From: G965220075 sp965220075
Lineage (GTDB): Bacteria; Chloroflexota; UBA11872
Reading direction: 5' to 3'
Assembly: GCA_965220075.1 (NCBI GenBank)
Contig: OZ244806.1
Coordinates: forward strand, 496,001-560,000
Length of the DNA stretch: 64,000 nt
A program made the translations under genes and the position numbers. The notes below the pieces were generated by a model. The model ran no database searches. It was not told where the DNA came from and saw only the letters and a program-made list of their open reading frames with translations. Shown here in pieces: positions 18,062 to 27,185 of this stretch (the stretch's first letter is position 1; the number at the start of each line of letters is the position of its first letter).

Positions 18062-18355
18062 TCACGGAGTCCCGCCCAACACATCGATAGCGACCGGTAC
18101 GTCGCCTCGTTGTTTGATCAGTCCATTTTTCAACAGCGCCCTCAAGTAGGTGCTGAACGTGCCGCCGCTGAGTTCGCGGCCCGCCGTGGCGGCAAGGTCG
18201 GCGCGCGTGATACCCGCAGCACTGGTCTCGACGATCGTGCGCAGCATGAGTGCTTCCCCTGGGCGCAGCCGCTGGCACCGCATATCCAGCGCGGACGTTA
18301 CATCGGTCGGATCTGCGGTTGGCGCGCCCGCAGTCGCGTAGCCCTTAGGCGTCAC
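18062..18355 (-). CDS. Small winged-helix-like protein (97 aa)
   Basis: The frame LRPGEALMLRTIVETS, ITRADLAATAGRELSGGTF, STYLRALLKNGLIKQRG reads as a winged helix-turn-helix of the type found at the C-terminus of some larger regulators and ATP-binding proteins. A GTG start at 18355 overlaps the TGA of the upstream glycosyltransferase-like gene (GTGA), so the two are probably translationally coupled. As a free-standing 97-aa protein it could be a regulator, or the surviving domain of a longer protein. No partner is known. Confidence 0.55.
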   Translation of the reverse strand: MTPKGYATAGAPTADPTDVTSALDMRCQRLRPGEALMLRTIVETSAAGITRADLAATAGRELSGGTFSTYLRALLKNGLIKQRGDVPVAIDVLGGTP

Positions 18356-20298
18356 GCCTGATGCCAAGTCGATCCTGCCAGGTGGGTGTGGGTGTTTTGC
18401 CGCTCGCGCGCCGCAATGAATGGCAGCGCCGCGCCGAAAGCCAGCCAACTAGCCAGTTGGTAGTCGAAGCCATAGTCAATTCCGTGCAGGTCGTAGGGAC
18501 GATAGGTAGCGAAGAGGTCGGTACGAAACGGGAAGAATGAGGTCTCAGCGAGCTGTTTCGGCAGGTTGTAGGGAACGCGGACGAGATCGCTCCACAAAAG
18601 ATAGATATCGCTCCGCAGCAGGCTCCCACGACCGGGGTTCGTGCAGACCTCTTCCCGTGTAGCCGTCAGATAACCATAGGCGCAGACCTCTTCCGCTGTT
18701 GCCGTCAGATAGGCGAAGGCGCTCACCAGCAACAGCGCGCCTACGATTGACAGCACATGGGGTACTCGGCGCAACCGTGGAAACAGCGGCAGCATCAAGC
18801 CCAGCAGAAGCGGCCAGGCGTAGGAAACGTGGCGGAGGAATTCAGGTGGGTCCGCGGTCCGTAGACTGAACGGATCGAGTAGCAGCAAGAGCGCGCCATG
18901 CGCCAGCAACGCGATGGGCAGGCCAACAAGCGCAGGATGCGCGCGGACGAGGGAAATAGCCCCGACTACCGCGACTGCTGACAGCACCGCGAGTGCAGCG
19001 AGCAGCATTGGCTCGGAGAGATAGAGATGCTGGGCGGCATGCTCCAGCGGCGTGTGCACGAGCTGGAGATTCGCCGGGATATTGGCCAGCTCGAGCTCGC
19101 GCGGCACCTGTGGCCAAGGGCGCTGCACCGCTGGCCACAGGGCAGCCGCGAACCCGCCGACCAGCACCGTCGCCGGACCAAGGGCCCACCAGAGCGCGCG
19201 GCGGGAGTGCTGGTGGAACAGCAGCCCGGCAGGAATGAGAGCTGCATACACGATCCCCTCGGGCCGCACCAGTGCTGTCGCTGCCGCCAATAGCCCCAAC
19301 GTCAGGCCATGCCAGCGCAGCGTCCGGGAGGGAAGATCAGCGCTGGACTGAGCTAACACCACCACGCGCCACAGCAGCGCGGCCACCAACACAATCAATA
19401 CCGGATCCGGTTCGCTTGCCCCAAGCGTGTAGATCTGAAAGAACGGCAGGAACAGGATGAGGGACGTGCCCACGAAGGCCCATAGTCGGTGCCCCGTCAA
19501 TCGGAGATACAGGGCATAGAGAACGAACGGCAAGGCAACGTTGGCCAGCAGAAGCGGAACGTGCGCGGCCGTGAGCGTGTGCCCAAACAGGGCAAAGCTC
19601 AGCATCAGGAGCAACGGCAATACCGGCAGGTCGGTCCAATAGCCGGATCCGCCACCTTGGGCGATCCCCGCGTCGGCTGTCCAGACCGGGTACCCGCCGC
19701 CGGCCGCCAGCGAGTCGGCAATGCTCCAGTAGCGGACAAAGTCATCGACGGCCAGGTGGACGAACGAGGTGCCTTGGAGCACGCCCTGCACAAGCAGCGA
19801 GGCGCCGATCACCAGGGGGGCGGCTGCGGACAGGGCGGCCAGCCATGCCTCGGCGGGCTGTTCGGCCTGGCGCCGCGCCGCACGCTGGGCCAACCAGATC
19901 AGCGCCAGCGCTCCCAGCGTGATCGCGCCGCCGAGCACCCGGGCACGGTTCCACGACATCAACGAGTGGTGGATGGTGTCGGAGCTGTACACGAGCACCG
20001 CAAGGCCCGCGGGGATGGTCAGTGGGAGCCAGCGCCAGGCGACGCTCGTAAGGTTCGGTTGGTTGCTCGTTCGCACATCCCACCAGAGCCAGCCAGTCAA
20101 GACCCCGGCCGCACTGGCCCAAATCACCGCCCAACGGGCCGACATCGTCGTGAGTGCCGTGCGGTCGTGAAAGAACACGGCGGCAAAGACCGCGGCTCCG
20201 ACGATCAGCGCTCCCAGCCCAGCGAGCACCAGCATCCGCGAGAGATGGGCCGTCTCGCCAAATCGGCGCACTTGGCCGTCCTTCACACCGAAAGGCAC
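18352..20298 (-). CDS. GT-C fold (GT39/ArnT-like) membrane glycosyltransferase, putative
   Basis: About a dozen hydrophobic segments across 648 aa. After the first segments a loop carries HLAVDDFVRYWSIADSLAAG, like the acidic first extracytoplasmic loop of PMT/ArnT-type transferases that use polyprenyl-phosphate sugars. GSGYWTDLPVLPLLL and the YLRLTG loop also fit. Likely acts at the outer face of the cytoplasmic membrane. The acceptor cannot be told. The end overlaps the small winged-helix gene. A 24-nt perfect palindrome and a TATAGT -10 element lie just upstream. Confidence 0.7.
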   Translation of the reverse strand: MPFGVKDGQVRRFGETAHLSRMLVLAGLGALIVGAAVFAAVFFHDRTALTTMSARWAVIWASAAGVLTGWLWWDVRTSNQPNLTSVAWRWLPLTIPAGLAVLVYSSDTIHHSLMSWNRARVLGGAITLGALALIWLAQRAARRQAEQPAEAWLAALSAAAPLVIGASLLVQGVLQGTSFVHLAVDDFVRYWSIADSLAAGGGYPVWTADAGIAQGGGSGYWTDLPVLPLLLMLSFALFGHTLTAAHVPLLLANVALPFVLYALYLRLTGHRLWAFVGTSLILFLPFFQIYTLGASEPDPVLIVLVAALLWRVVVLAQSSADLPSRTLRWHGLTLGLLAAATALVRPEGIVYAALIPAGLLFHQHSRRALWWALGPATVLVGGFAAALWPAVQRPWPQVPRELELANIPANLQLVHTPLEHAAQHLYLSEPMLLAALAVLSAVAVVGAISLVRAHPALVGLPIALLAHGALLLLLDPFSLRTADPPEFLRHVSYAWPLLLGLMLPLFPRLRRVPHVLSIVGALLLVSAFAYLTATAEEVCAYGYLTATREEVCTNPGRGSLLRSDIYLLWSDLVRVPYNLPKQLAETSFFPFRTDLFATYRPYDLHGIDYGFDYQLASWLAFGAALPFIAARERQNTHTHLAGSTWHQA

Positions 20299-20315
20299 CT
20301 CTCGCAGGGCCAGTG

Positions 20316-20355
20316 ACTATACCGGTCGATAGGCCTCTCACCGCGGTGAGAGGCC
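20316..20355 (-). promoter_or_regulatory. Promoter -10 and 24-nt perfect palindrome (operator candidate)
   Basis: On the minus strand TATAGT (20321-20316) is a 5-of-6 -10 hexamer 18 nt before the GT-C gene start. Where the -35 should be lies a perfect 24-nt palindrome at 20332-20355 with half-site GGCCTCTCACCG and no TTGACA-like hexamer. This layout suits an activator or repressor site. Confidence 0.5.
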
Positions 20356-20692
20356 ATCCTGCCGCCCGCTGCGAATGGGGAGCCGTGTTGCGATGACCAT
20401 TGGCTCACGCCCGGCGGCGCACCTCGCACTCACCGTGCCGTTGGCCCCTCCCGTGATGGACTGGGCCGCGACGCCCGGACTCATGCCGGCCACCATCGCC
20501 GCGACCGCGCGGCACCGTGACTCGAACTAATAGCGCATCCGCTGCGGGCCTTGCGTGGCATCATCCATCGGGACCTCCGGCGAGACGTTGGTGTGTGGTA
20601 ACCCCAAGTCTCGTTGGCGGTCCCGCTACTGTCAGGTGTCTCGCAGGTGTGTAGTCAGTACACCTAGCTCCTCACTCCCAGGGAAGCGGAGC
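20356..20692. other. Spacer with no recognisable gene
   Basis: A 45-codon open frame from ATG 20393 to 20530 and a few broken frames are present, but none resembles a known family or has a ribosome binding site. CTACTGTCAGG and GTGTGTAGTCAGTACAC-like short repeats are seen near 20626-20663. Nothing further can be supported. Confidence 0.4.
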
Positions 20693-20713
20693 AGGGGCGG
20701 TTCGCGAACCGCC
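20693..20713. repeat. Dispersed palindrome, copy 2
   Basis: Identical over 21 bp to 3381-3401; the core GGCGGTTCGCGAACCGCC (20696-20713) is a perfect palindrome. It lies 69 nt before the lyase gene. Confidence 0.75.
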
Positions 20714-20781
20714 TCTACACCGGCCGCCCACGTTCGGCACAATCTCCCCAACCAGTCCACGTCAAGGGAGAAAGTCCACCC

Positions 20782-21657
20782 ATGCGCAAGTCCACCCGGC
20801 TCCGCCAGAGGCTGCGGGAGCCCGAGATCATCGTTCTACCCGGCGCCCACGACGCGCTCTCGGCCAAGCTGATAGAGCAGGCCGGCTTCCAGCAGTTCTT
20901 CACCACTGGATTCGGGCTGGCCGCCAGCACTCTCGGCGTCCCTGACATCGGCATCCTCACGCAGACCGAGATCATCGAGCGGTCCAGGCGCGTCGCCGCG
21001 GCCGTGGACATCCCGCTGGTCGCCGACATGGACACCGGCTACGGCAATCCCATCAGCGTAATGCGCACGGTCAGCGAGTGTGTGCAGGCCGGAATCGCGG
21101 GAATAATCCTCGAAGACCAGGAGTGGCCCAAACGCTGCGGACACTTGGAGGGCAAGCGTGTCATCGCGCCGGACGACCATGTTCAGAAGCTGCGCGCCGC
21201 GGTGCGGGCGCGCGGCGCTGACGACCTGGTAATCATCGCGCGCACCGACGCGCGCGCCGTGCTCGGACTGGACGACGCTATAGCTCGCGGCCACGCCTAC
21301 CGCGACGCCGGTGCCGACGTCGTCTTCATCGAGGCCCCACAGTCGCTCGCTGAGCTGCGCGCCGTGCGCGCGGCCTTCAGCGACGACGTGCCGCTGTTCG
21401 CCAACATGATCGAGGATGGCGTCACGCCGTTTCTGTCGGCGGCCGAGCTGCAAGACCTTGGTTTCAAAATGGTCGTCTATCCCCTTTCCGGACTCTTCGC
21501 GTCCGCGGCGGCGCTGCGCACCACCTACCAGGCGTTGCACCGGTCGGGCACCACCACCGGTGCGGGGCCCATGATCGCCCTGGAGGCCTTCAAGACGGTC
21601 ATCGGGCTCCCCGAATACAACGACCTGGAAAAGGAGTTCGCGCCCGGCTCGGGCTGA
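20782..21657 (+). CDS. Isocitrate lyase / PEP mutase superfamily enzyme
   Basis: A TIM-barrel C-C or C-P lyase. Mg-binding DMDTGYGNP (about residues 76-84), the flexible-loop active site EDQEWPKRCGHLEGK with the catalytic Cys, and IIARTDARAVLG are all present. Members include 2-methylisocitrate lyase, oxaloacetate decarboxylase and carboxyphosphonoenolpyruvate mutase. KRCGH agrees with the lyase branch and not with true PEP mutases, but without prpC or prpD next to it the substrate is open. ATG start; AAGGGAG lies about 12 nt upstream. Confidence 0.85.
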   Translation: MRKSTRLRQRLREPEIIVLPGAHDALSAKLIEQAGFQQFFTTGFGLAASTLGVPDIGILTQTEIIERSRRVAAAVDIPLVADMDTGYGNPISVMRTVSECVQAGIAGIILEDQEWPKRCGHLEGKRVIAPDDHVQKLRAAVRARGADDLVIIARTDARAVLGLDDAIARGHAYRDAGADVVFIEAPQSLAELRAVRAAFSDDVPLFANMIEDGVTPFLSAAELQDLGFKMVVYPLSGLFASAAALRTTYQALHRSGTTTGAGPMIALEAFKTVIGLPEYNDLEKEFAPGSG

Positions 21658-21683
21658 CCAACTGCACCGACCCTTGCCGGGGT

Positions 21684-21702
21684 TCCCCCACGCGCGGGGG
21701 GA
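21684..21702. terminator. Hairpin between convergent genes
   Basis: TCCCCC (21684-21689) pairs with GGGGGA (21697-21702) across a 7-nt loop. It sits between the ends of the lyase gene and the minus-strand membrane protein gene. No T-run follows, so it is only a weak terminator candidate. Confidence 0.3.
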
Positions 21703-21724
21703 TAGGCCGCGCAGGCCGCGGCGG

Positions 21725-24259
21725 CTACTGGTTCGGATCCGTGACCGTGACCTCAATCTCGATCGGGTAGATATCGAACCACGCCACGAGCTCCGAAAGC
21801 ATCGATACGCGCACAACGTAGCGACCGGGCTCGTCCGGCGCGCGCAGCCGCCCGGCAAACGCATAGCCCCGCCCGGGCGGAATGTCGCCGAACTCATGGC
21901 CTAGCAGGACTACGCGGCCTTCGTACCGGGGCAGCTCGATCTCGCCGCCCTCGCCGTCGATAGCGAACATTCGCCACCCCAGGCGAATGTTGGCCGCGTC
22001 GCCCCAGCTCGTTTGCCCGCTGTTGAGGGCGTCCACGTGCAGTGCCGCGAGGCCGGACGGGGGCAGCGTCAAGCTGGCCGGAGTACGCAACGCCAGGGAG
22101 GCAAGCATGTTCTCCACGCTGCCGTCGAACGGCTTCGCGGCAACGGTCGCCACGCGCACGGGGCGCTCCAGCAGGCGCTCGCCATCCGTGGAAACACGCA
22201 GCCGGTAGATCCCGGGCGTGGGCGGCGTGAGCACTTGCACCTGGGTCGCGTGGATCTGCCCGGGCCGCAGGAACGGCGGCGGGAGCAGGTCAGGCGTGTG
22301 GACCGACTCAACCGAGCCGTCCGCCCGCACCCACTCCACGAGCATATGGCGAACCCGCGAATCCCCCGGCGGCGTCCAGGGTGTGCTTTTCACGTTGCGC
22401 AAAACGAGCGCCCCGACGAAGCCGGCGCTCGGCTCGACGGCGTCAACCAGCAGGGTTGCGTCCAGATCGGCCCACTGATCCGCGGCTGGCGCCGCGGGGT
22501 CGGCCAAGCTGATGATGAGGTGCTGCTCCACCCGATTCACATCCGCGACCCACGGACCGGCCGCAAACGCCTCCCAGAGCCCGGACTCGCGGCCGCCAAA
22601 CTGCGCAAGGTCCACGACCACTGTTCGAAGCCCGTACGCCTGTAGGCCGGCGGCCAGGCCCGCCACTTCGTGGATCAGTGGAGTCTGCGTGGCATCGCGG
22701 AAAAACCAGATCTGCTTCCAGATGTGCCCCGAGTAGCCGTTGACCATCGGTCCGGCGCCAGCCTCGGTGATCATCCAGAGACGCTGGACCTCGTCCTTGC
22801 CTGAGACCGGAACGAAAATCATGGGTCCGGGCATCGTTTCTCGAAGGGCCGCCCGCAGCGGCGGATCGGTTGGAATCTCAAAGGTGTTCAGCGGCTTGGG
22901 GGCGGCCTCGATCAGCACCAGCGCGGTCGCCAGGAGGCCGACGAGCGGCGCAGCCAACCACCGTCGCGGCAGACGGCGCGTGATTGCGTACATGCCAATG
23001 CCGGCCAGCACTGCGGCCGCAAAGTGCGCCAGCAGTGAGAAGCGAGCCACCACCCGGATTCCCTTGAATACCGGGGTGTGCTCGAACAGTTGCAGGTAAG
23101 GCAGCGCAATGTCGCTGACGACCTCATGTCGCTTCCAATGCGTACCCAGCGAGAACAGCACGCCTGTTGCGGCGAGCGCTACGAGCACGAATGTGGTGGC
23201 TCGCAACCCCTTGCCTGTAGCCCGCTGCCCAACCAAACCAGCCACCAGGCCCACGGCTGCGAAGAGCGGCGGAACGAATCCGGGAAAAACCCGTCGTTCA
23301 CCGTGCGGCACCGGAAAGCGCTCCATCAGTGCGCCGTACCACTGCAGACGCCCATTCGGCGACAGGTAGTCTCGAAGCTGCACCGACCAGAACTGGACCT
23401 CCGTGATATCGCGGTCTAGGCGCCAGGCCTCGCTGAAGGCGAGGTAACCATGCAGGATAGGGACGAACGGTGCGGTGACCGCGGCGCCGGCGGCGAGCAT
23501 GGCCAGCGCGCGCCGAACGTCTCGCTCCTTGGCGACACGGTGGACGGCCGGCGCTGCCACGAACGCCGCGTAGACCATGCCGGCGAGCACGCCCAGGTGC
23601 GCGTTGGTGGTGAATTGCACCCAGACCATCAACGTCGCCAGCCCGAAGTCCAGCCAGCCGCCGCCTCTCCATACTCGAATGCCGAACAAGAGCACCAACG
23701 GCAGCCACCAGGCACCCAGAAACTGGAAGTGGCTGGCGTACGCCAGTTGCAGCGGCCCGAAGGCATAAATCGCGCCCGCGAGCAGGGCGCCGGGACGCGA
23801 CCGCGTTAGCGTGAGCACAGTCGCGTACATCGCGCCGGCGTTGAGGGCGAAGGCCGCGACGTGCGTCAGGCTGTAGGCCAGCACGGGGTTCTGGGTCATC
23901 CATGCAAGCGGCGCGTAGACGGGCAGGTAACCGAGCACCAGATCGCTGCCATAGAGCGCTTCGCCCGAACCGAAGTAGAAGTTCCCGGTGAAGAAATCTC
24001 CCGGCTGAGAGAACAAGGCGAGGCGCATCCATTCCAACTGGCTCAGCAAGAAAAGCTGATCGCCGCTGGGTTTGTAGGCGATGTGGGTCCCCGCAACTAG
24101 CCACAGCGGGTACGTGAACAGGAGGGCGCAGGCTACGTACAGCAGCGCGGCCGCGGCCTCAGCGGTCCAGCGCGGGCGGCGAGGCGCGGCCGCGGCCGTC
24201 AAGCGCTCCAGCATTGGGGTTCGATCGTGCCGCCGCCGCGGCGCCAAGGCTCTTAGCAT
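21725..24259 (-). CDS. Large membrane protein, GT-C-like, with C-terminal beta-rich domain
   Basis: 844 aa. The N-terminal 500 residues hold about a dozen hydrophobic segments. The first large loop has GDQLFLLSQLEW, an acidic loop like that of GT-C transferases, and further on LRDYLSPNGRLQWYG. From about residue 560 the chain becomes a soluble, probably extracytoplasmic beta-rich region (IYRLRVSTDGERLLERPV, GRYVVRVSMLSELVAWF). ATG at 24259 directly abuts the TAG of the upstream lipoprotein gene, so the two are co-translated. An in-frame ATG at residue 16 is an alternative start. Probably acts on lipid-linked sugars; acceptor unknown. Confidence 0.65.
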   Translation of the reverse strand: MLRALAPRRRHDRTPMLERLTAAAAPRRPRWTAEAAAALLYVACALLFTYPLWLVAGTHIAYKPSGDQLFLLSQLEWMRLALFSQPGDFFTGNFYFGSGEALYGSDLVLGYLPVYAPLAWMTQNPVLAYSLTHVAAFALNAGAMYATVLTLTRSRPGALLAGAIYAFGPLQLAYASHFQFLGAWWLPLVLLFGIRVWRGGGWLDFGLATLMVWVQFTTNAHLGVLAGMVYAAFVAAPAVHRVAKERDVRRALAMLAAGAAVTAPFVPILHGYLAFSEAWRLDRDITEVQFWSVQLRDYLSPNGRLQWYGALMERFPVPHGERRVFPGFVPPLFAAVGLVAGLVGQRATGKGLRATTFVLVALAATGVLFSLGTHWKRHEVVSDIALPYLQLFEHTPVFKGIRVVARFSLLAHFAAAVLAGIGMYAITRRLPRRWLAAPLVGLLATALVLIEAAPKPLNTFEIPTDPPLRAALRETMPGPMIFVPVSGKDEVQRLWMITEAGAGPMVNGYSGHIWKQIWFFRDATQTPLIHEVAGLAAGLQAYGLRTVVVDLAQFGGRESGLWEAFAAGPWVADVNRVEQHLIISLADPAAPAADQWADLDATLLVDAVEPSAGFVGALVLRNVKSTPWTPPGDSRVRHMLVEWVRADGSVESVHTPDLLPPPFLRPGQIHATQVQVLTPPTPGIYRLRVSTDGERLLERPVRVATVAAKPFDGSVENMLASLALRTPASLTLPPSGLAALHVDALNSGQTSWGDAANIRLGWRMFAIDGEGGEIELPRYEGRVVLLGHEFGDIPPGRGYAFAGRLRAPDEPGRYVVRVSMLSELVAWFDIYPIEIEVTVTDPNQ

Positions 24260-25555
24260 CTAGCTCCGCCGGACGTCGCCCGTAACGACGTCCAGCACCC
24301 ACAGCTCGGCCTCGCTTCTCTCCCCCTGGTACGCCAGGAAGGCCAGTTCCCTTTCCGATCGCCAGGTTGGTGACGTCGTCGCCCAACCGTCCGCAGGGTG
24401 CAGTCTCTCGGCGATCACTTGCGAGACCTTCTGTACGTTGTCCTGATCTACCCGATAGACCTCCACCACGGGAAGCAGCGGTGTGAGCAGGGCGGCCGCC
24501 AGGTGCTGGCCGTCGGGACTCCACCGCAACGACTCCACCGATCCGTCGTGTACGAACGTCGTCACCGTGTTCACGCCGGAGGCGATGTCCAGCACGCCGG
24601 CGATGTGGCTGGTGGCGCCGGCCGTCGACCACGCCAAGCGCCGGCCGGACGAGTTCAGCGCTACCGGCCCGAATCGCGGCGCATCCACCGCAAACGCAAG
24701 ACCATCTTGGGAACCTTGCGCCTCGCCGCCGGCCAATGGGTCCCAGTGGCGCGGCAGCTCGCGCAGGTGTAACAGCTTGACCTCCGCGCCGCCGGCCGTG
24801 CGCAGCAACAGCTGGCCGTCCACGCCCTCGACGCGCCCGCGGGCGAGCGTTAGAAAGCCGCTCGCCGACCCGCCGCCGGTGAACCGGAGCGTATAGCTGA
24901 CCTCGATTCCGCTGGCCGAAATCTGCCCGCGCGCGTCCACGCGCACGCCCACGCCGGGAATGTTCTCCGCGCGCATGGCCAGAGCTCCGTCGCTGGTCAC
25001 TCTGATGCGCATGTCGCCTAGCAGGTCGTCCGACTGTGCGGTGAAGGTTGCGCCGTTCGCGTTCCAGGTGCCGCCAAACTCCCGTACCGGGGGATCCAGC
25101 AGCCCGAACACGGGGCCGTCCACGTCGATGGTCAAGCGCGCGTCGCCGGCCGCTGAGACCTCGATATCGACCATCGCGGCGCCCGAGGTGCCGAACGTGA
25201 GGTTCTTCCAAACGCCGTGCCAGAGCCCATCCACCGCCGCGGACAAGCCGGATACCGGTGCCGAGGTGGCGTCGGGCCGCGGCGTCGCGGCGGCCGTGGG
25301 GAGGCGCGTGGCAGTAGCCCGCGGGCTGGGCGTCGCTTTGGGGCTGGACGCCGGCGAAGCCGTGCCCGTGATCGCTGGCGCGGCGGGCTTGCCGCTGGCG
25401 GGCTCGACGGCAGGTCCCGGGCTGACGCTGGACGCCGCTGGCCCGTCCGTCGCCGTCGGGCCGGCCTGGCTTGTCGGAGCGTTCGTCTGGTCCGGGCCGC
25501 ACGCGCCTGTGCCGGCCGCCACGGCGAGCGCCAGCAGGGCAAGCGCCAGACGCAT
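24260..25555 (-). CDS. Lipoprotein with C-terminal beta-propeller-like repeats
   Basis: From ATG 25555 the protein starts MRLALALLALAVAAGTGACG, a lipoprotein signal with the acylated Cys at residue 19. A Pro/Thr/Ala/Ser linker of about 85 residues follows, then a beta-rich domain (LWHGVWKNLTFGTSGAAMVDIEV), then WD40/PD40-like blades (LNSSGRRLAWST, LRWSPDGQHLAAALL, TWRSERELAFLAYQG). It is presumably anchored on the outer face of the membrane. A longer in-frame extension upstream lacks coding character. It is coupled to the downstream GT-C-like gene by an abutting TAG-ATG. Confidence 0.72.
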   Translation of the reverse strand: MRLALALLALAVAAGTGACGPDQTNAPTSQAGPTATDGPAASSVSPGPAVEPASGKPAAPAITGTASPASSPKATPSPRATATRLPTAAATPRPDATSAPVSGLSAAVDGLWHGVWKNLTFGTSGAAMVDIEVSAAGDARLTIDVDGPVFGLLDPPVREFGGTWNANGATFTAQSDDLLGDMRIRVTSDGALAMRAENIPGVGVRVDARGQISASGIEVSYTLRFTGGGSASGFLTLARGRVEGVDGQLLLRTAGGAEVKLLHLRELPRHWDPLAGGEAQGSQDGLAFAVDAPRFGPVALNSSGRRLAWSTAGATSHIAGVLDIASGVNTVTTFVHDGSVESLRWSPDGQHLAAALLTPLLPVVEVYRVDQDNVQKVSQVIAERLHPADGWATTSPTWRSERELAFLAYQGERSEAELWVLDVVTGDVRRS

Positions 25556-25578
25556 GCGTCCCCGACGCACTGCGGACC

Positions 25579-25701
25579 TCACCCTATTCCGGCGGGACAC
25601 GGCGCCGCGACGCCGCGGCCGAGGCTCACTGCTTGCGTGACTTTCATGTCGTTGGCGGCGATGGTCGCACCGACCTCCGGTCCCAGGCCAGCTTCGCGCA
25701 T
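25579..25701 (-). CDS. Possible 40-aa ORF or gene remnant
   Basis: A frame from ATG 25701 to TGA 25581-25579 encodes MREAGLGPEVGATIAANDMK and 20 more residues. In-frame protein-like sequence (LRLDREGERFADAWN) continues upstream of the ATG to a TAA near 25775. This looks like the tail of a decayed gene, or a short ORF 23 nt ahead of the lipoprotein gene. No family is recognised and no clear ribosome binding site is seen. Confidence 0.25.
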   Translation of the reverse strand: MREAGLGPEVGATIAANDMKVTQAVSLGRGVAAPCPAGIG

Positions 25702-25853
25702 GTTCCATGCGTCGGCGAAACGCTCGCCCTCTCGGTCCAGGCGGAGCGCTCTTAGGCCGCGTAGCAGCGTCTGTTAGACGGCCGTCGTTGCCACCGTCGC
25801 GGCCGCGCTCGGTGATAGCGGCGCGCGGGCGTCGTTCGGCTCTTGTTCGGTGC

Positions 25854-25859
25854 GATAAT
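25854..25859 (+). promoter_or_regulatory. Possible -10 element of sbcD
   Basis: GATAAT at 25854-25859 (5 of 6 to TATAAT) lies about 15 nt before a GTG and 33 nt before the ATG of sbcD, so the transcript would have a very short leader. No -35 match is found. Confidence 0.3.
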
Positions 25860-25891
25860 ATGCGGCCGCTCAAGTGTCTGATCGTCACGCC

Positions 25892-27184
25892 ATGCCCGAA
25901 GTTTCCTCCGTCCGCTTCGTGCACGCGGCCGACCTGCATCTCGGTTACCGCCAGTACGGACTGGAGGCTCGCGCCCGAGATTTTGCCCGCGCGTTCGATA
26001 GCTTGGTCGCCTACTGCCTGCGCGAGCGGCCCGACTTCGTGGTGCTGGCGGGCGACCTCTTCGATGCCAAGTCGATCGAGCCGGGCACCTACGCTCACGC
26101 GGACGCTCGACTGCAGGAGCTGGCCGAGGCCTCAATTCCGGTGATCGCCGTGGAGGGCAACCACGAGCGCTGGTACCGGCGCGGAGGCCGCTCGTGGCTC
26201 TGGCAGCTCAGCCGTCACCAGCGTCTGCGCCTGCTGCGGCTTCACGATCCGGAGACCGGTCTGTTGACCTGGCAGCCCTGGGAGCCCGCGCGCGGCTTCG
26301 GCGCCTTCACCGACGTGGGGCCCGTGCGCATGTTCGGTGTGGAGTACCTGGGCGCGCGCCTGGCCTCGGTGCTGCCCGATCTGACCGCCGCCGCGGGCGC
26401 CGGCGCGCCGCGGCATGTGTGGTTCAGAATCGGCGTCCTTCACACCGGCGTCGACGTCGAGTCGCAGTTCGAATTGAGCTCCGGTACCGGCATGGCGCTC
26501 GACGAGCTCCTCCCGCTGCGCGCGGTGGCGGACTACCTGGCGCTCGGTCATGTCCATCACCGCTATGAGCTTCCGGCCGGCGACCCCTGGATTTTCAACC
26601 CCGGCTCGCTGGAGGCGCACAACGTACTCGAGGGGCTGGATAGCGCCGGAAGAGCCCGTGGAATCTTCGATGTAAGCGCCGAGCGCGGCTCGCCATCGAG
26701 CTTTCGAGCGCGTTTCCTTGACGAGGTGATCGCGCGCCGGCCGTTCCGGCGCCTGCTTGTCACCGCCCCGGGGCCGACCAGTTTTGACGAGCTCTATAGA
26801 CAAGTCGAGGCCGAGCTGCCCGCGGACGCGCTGGATGAATCGAGCCAGCCGGTAGTCCAGCTGCTGATCCGCGGCCGTCTGGCCTTCCCGCGCGCGCAGT
26901 TCGACGAGCCCCGCCTGCTCGATCTCCTGCAGGAGAGGCTGCGGCCGCTGCACGCGCGCATCACCCTCGACCTGGACGCGGCTCCCGCGATAGGCGTGCA
27001 CGCGCCCGCGGGCTCGCGTGCCGACATAGAGCGTGAGGTGGTGCGCGCGCTCATCGCGGCGTCGCCCGAGCACAGTTCGCGCGCCGAGACGCTCGCGCGC
27101 CTGGCCCTGGACCTGAAAGCGGGAGCGCTCCAGGATCGGTCGCCCGAAGACATGGCCGCGCAGGTCGAAGCCGCTCTGGATTGA
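25892..27184 (+). CDS. sbcD: SbcD-like DNA repair exonuclease subunit (metallophosphoesterase)
   Basis: Mn-dependent nuclease of the SbcCD/Mre11-Rad50 class, which processes hairpins and broken DNA ends. The phosphoesterase motifs are in order: HAADLHLG, VVLAGDLFD, VEGNHE, GVLHTG, ALGHVHHR. A capping region follows. ATG 25892 was chosen because MPEVSSVRFVHAADLHLG fits the family N-terminus; a GTG at 25874 in the same frame is possible. sbcC starts 1 nt after the stop, so they form an operon. Confidence 0.9.
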   Translation: MPEVSSVRFVHAADLHLGYRQYGLEARARDFARAFDSLVAYCLRERPDFVVLAGDLFDAKSIEPGTYAHADARLQELAEASIPVIAVEGNHERWYRRGGRSWLWQLSRHQRLRLLRLHDPETGLLTWQPWEPARGFGAFTDVGPVRMFGVEYLGARLASVLPDLTAAAGAGAPRHVWFRIGVLHTGVDVESQFELSSGTGMALDELLPLRAVADYLALGHVHHRYELPAGDPWIFNPGSLEAHNVLEGLDSAGRARGIFDVSAERGSPSSFRARFLDEVIARRPFRRLLVTAPGPTSFDELYRQVEAELPADALDESSQPVVQLLIRGRLAFPRAQFDEPRLLDLLQERLRPLHARITLDLDAAPAIGVHAPAGSRADIEREVVRALIAASPEHSSRAETLARLALDLKAGALQDRSPEDMAAQVEAALD

Positions 27185-27185
27185 C

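Noticed and set aside
25556..26098. N-terminal extension of the lipoprotein gene upstream of ATG 25555
   Set aside because: It lacks protein-like character, runs antisense into sbcD, and would bury a clear lipoprotein signal.
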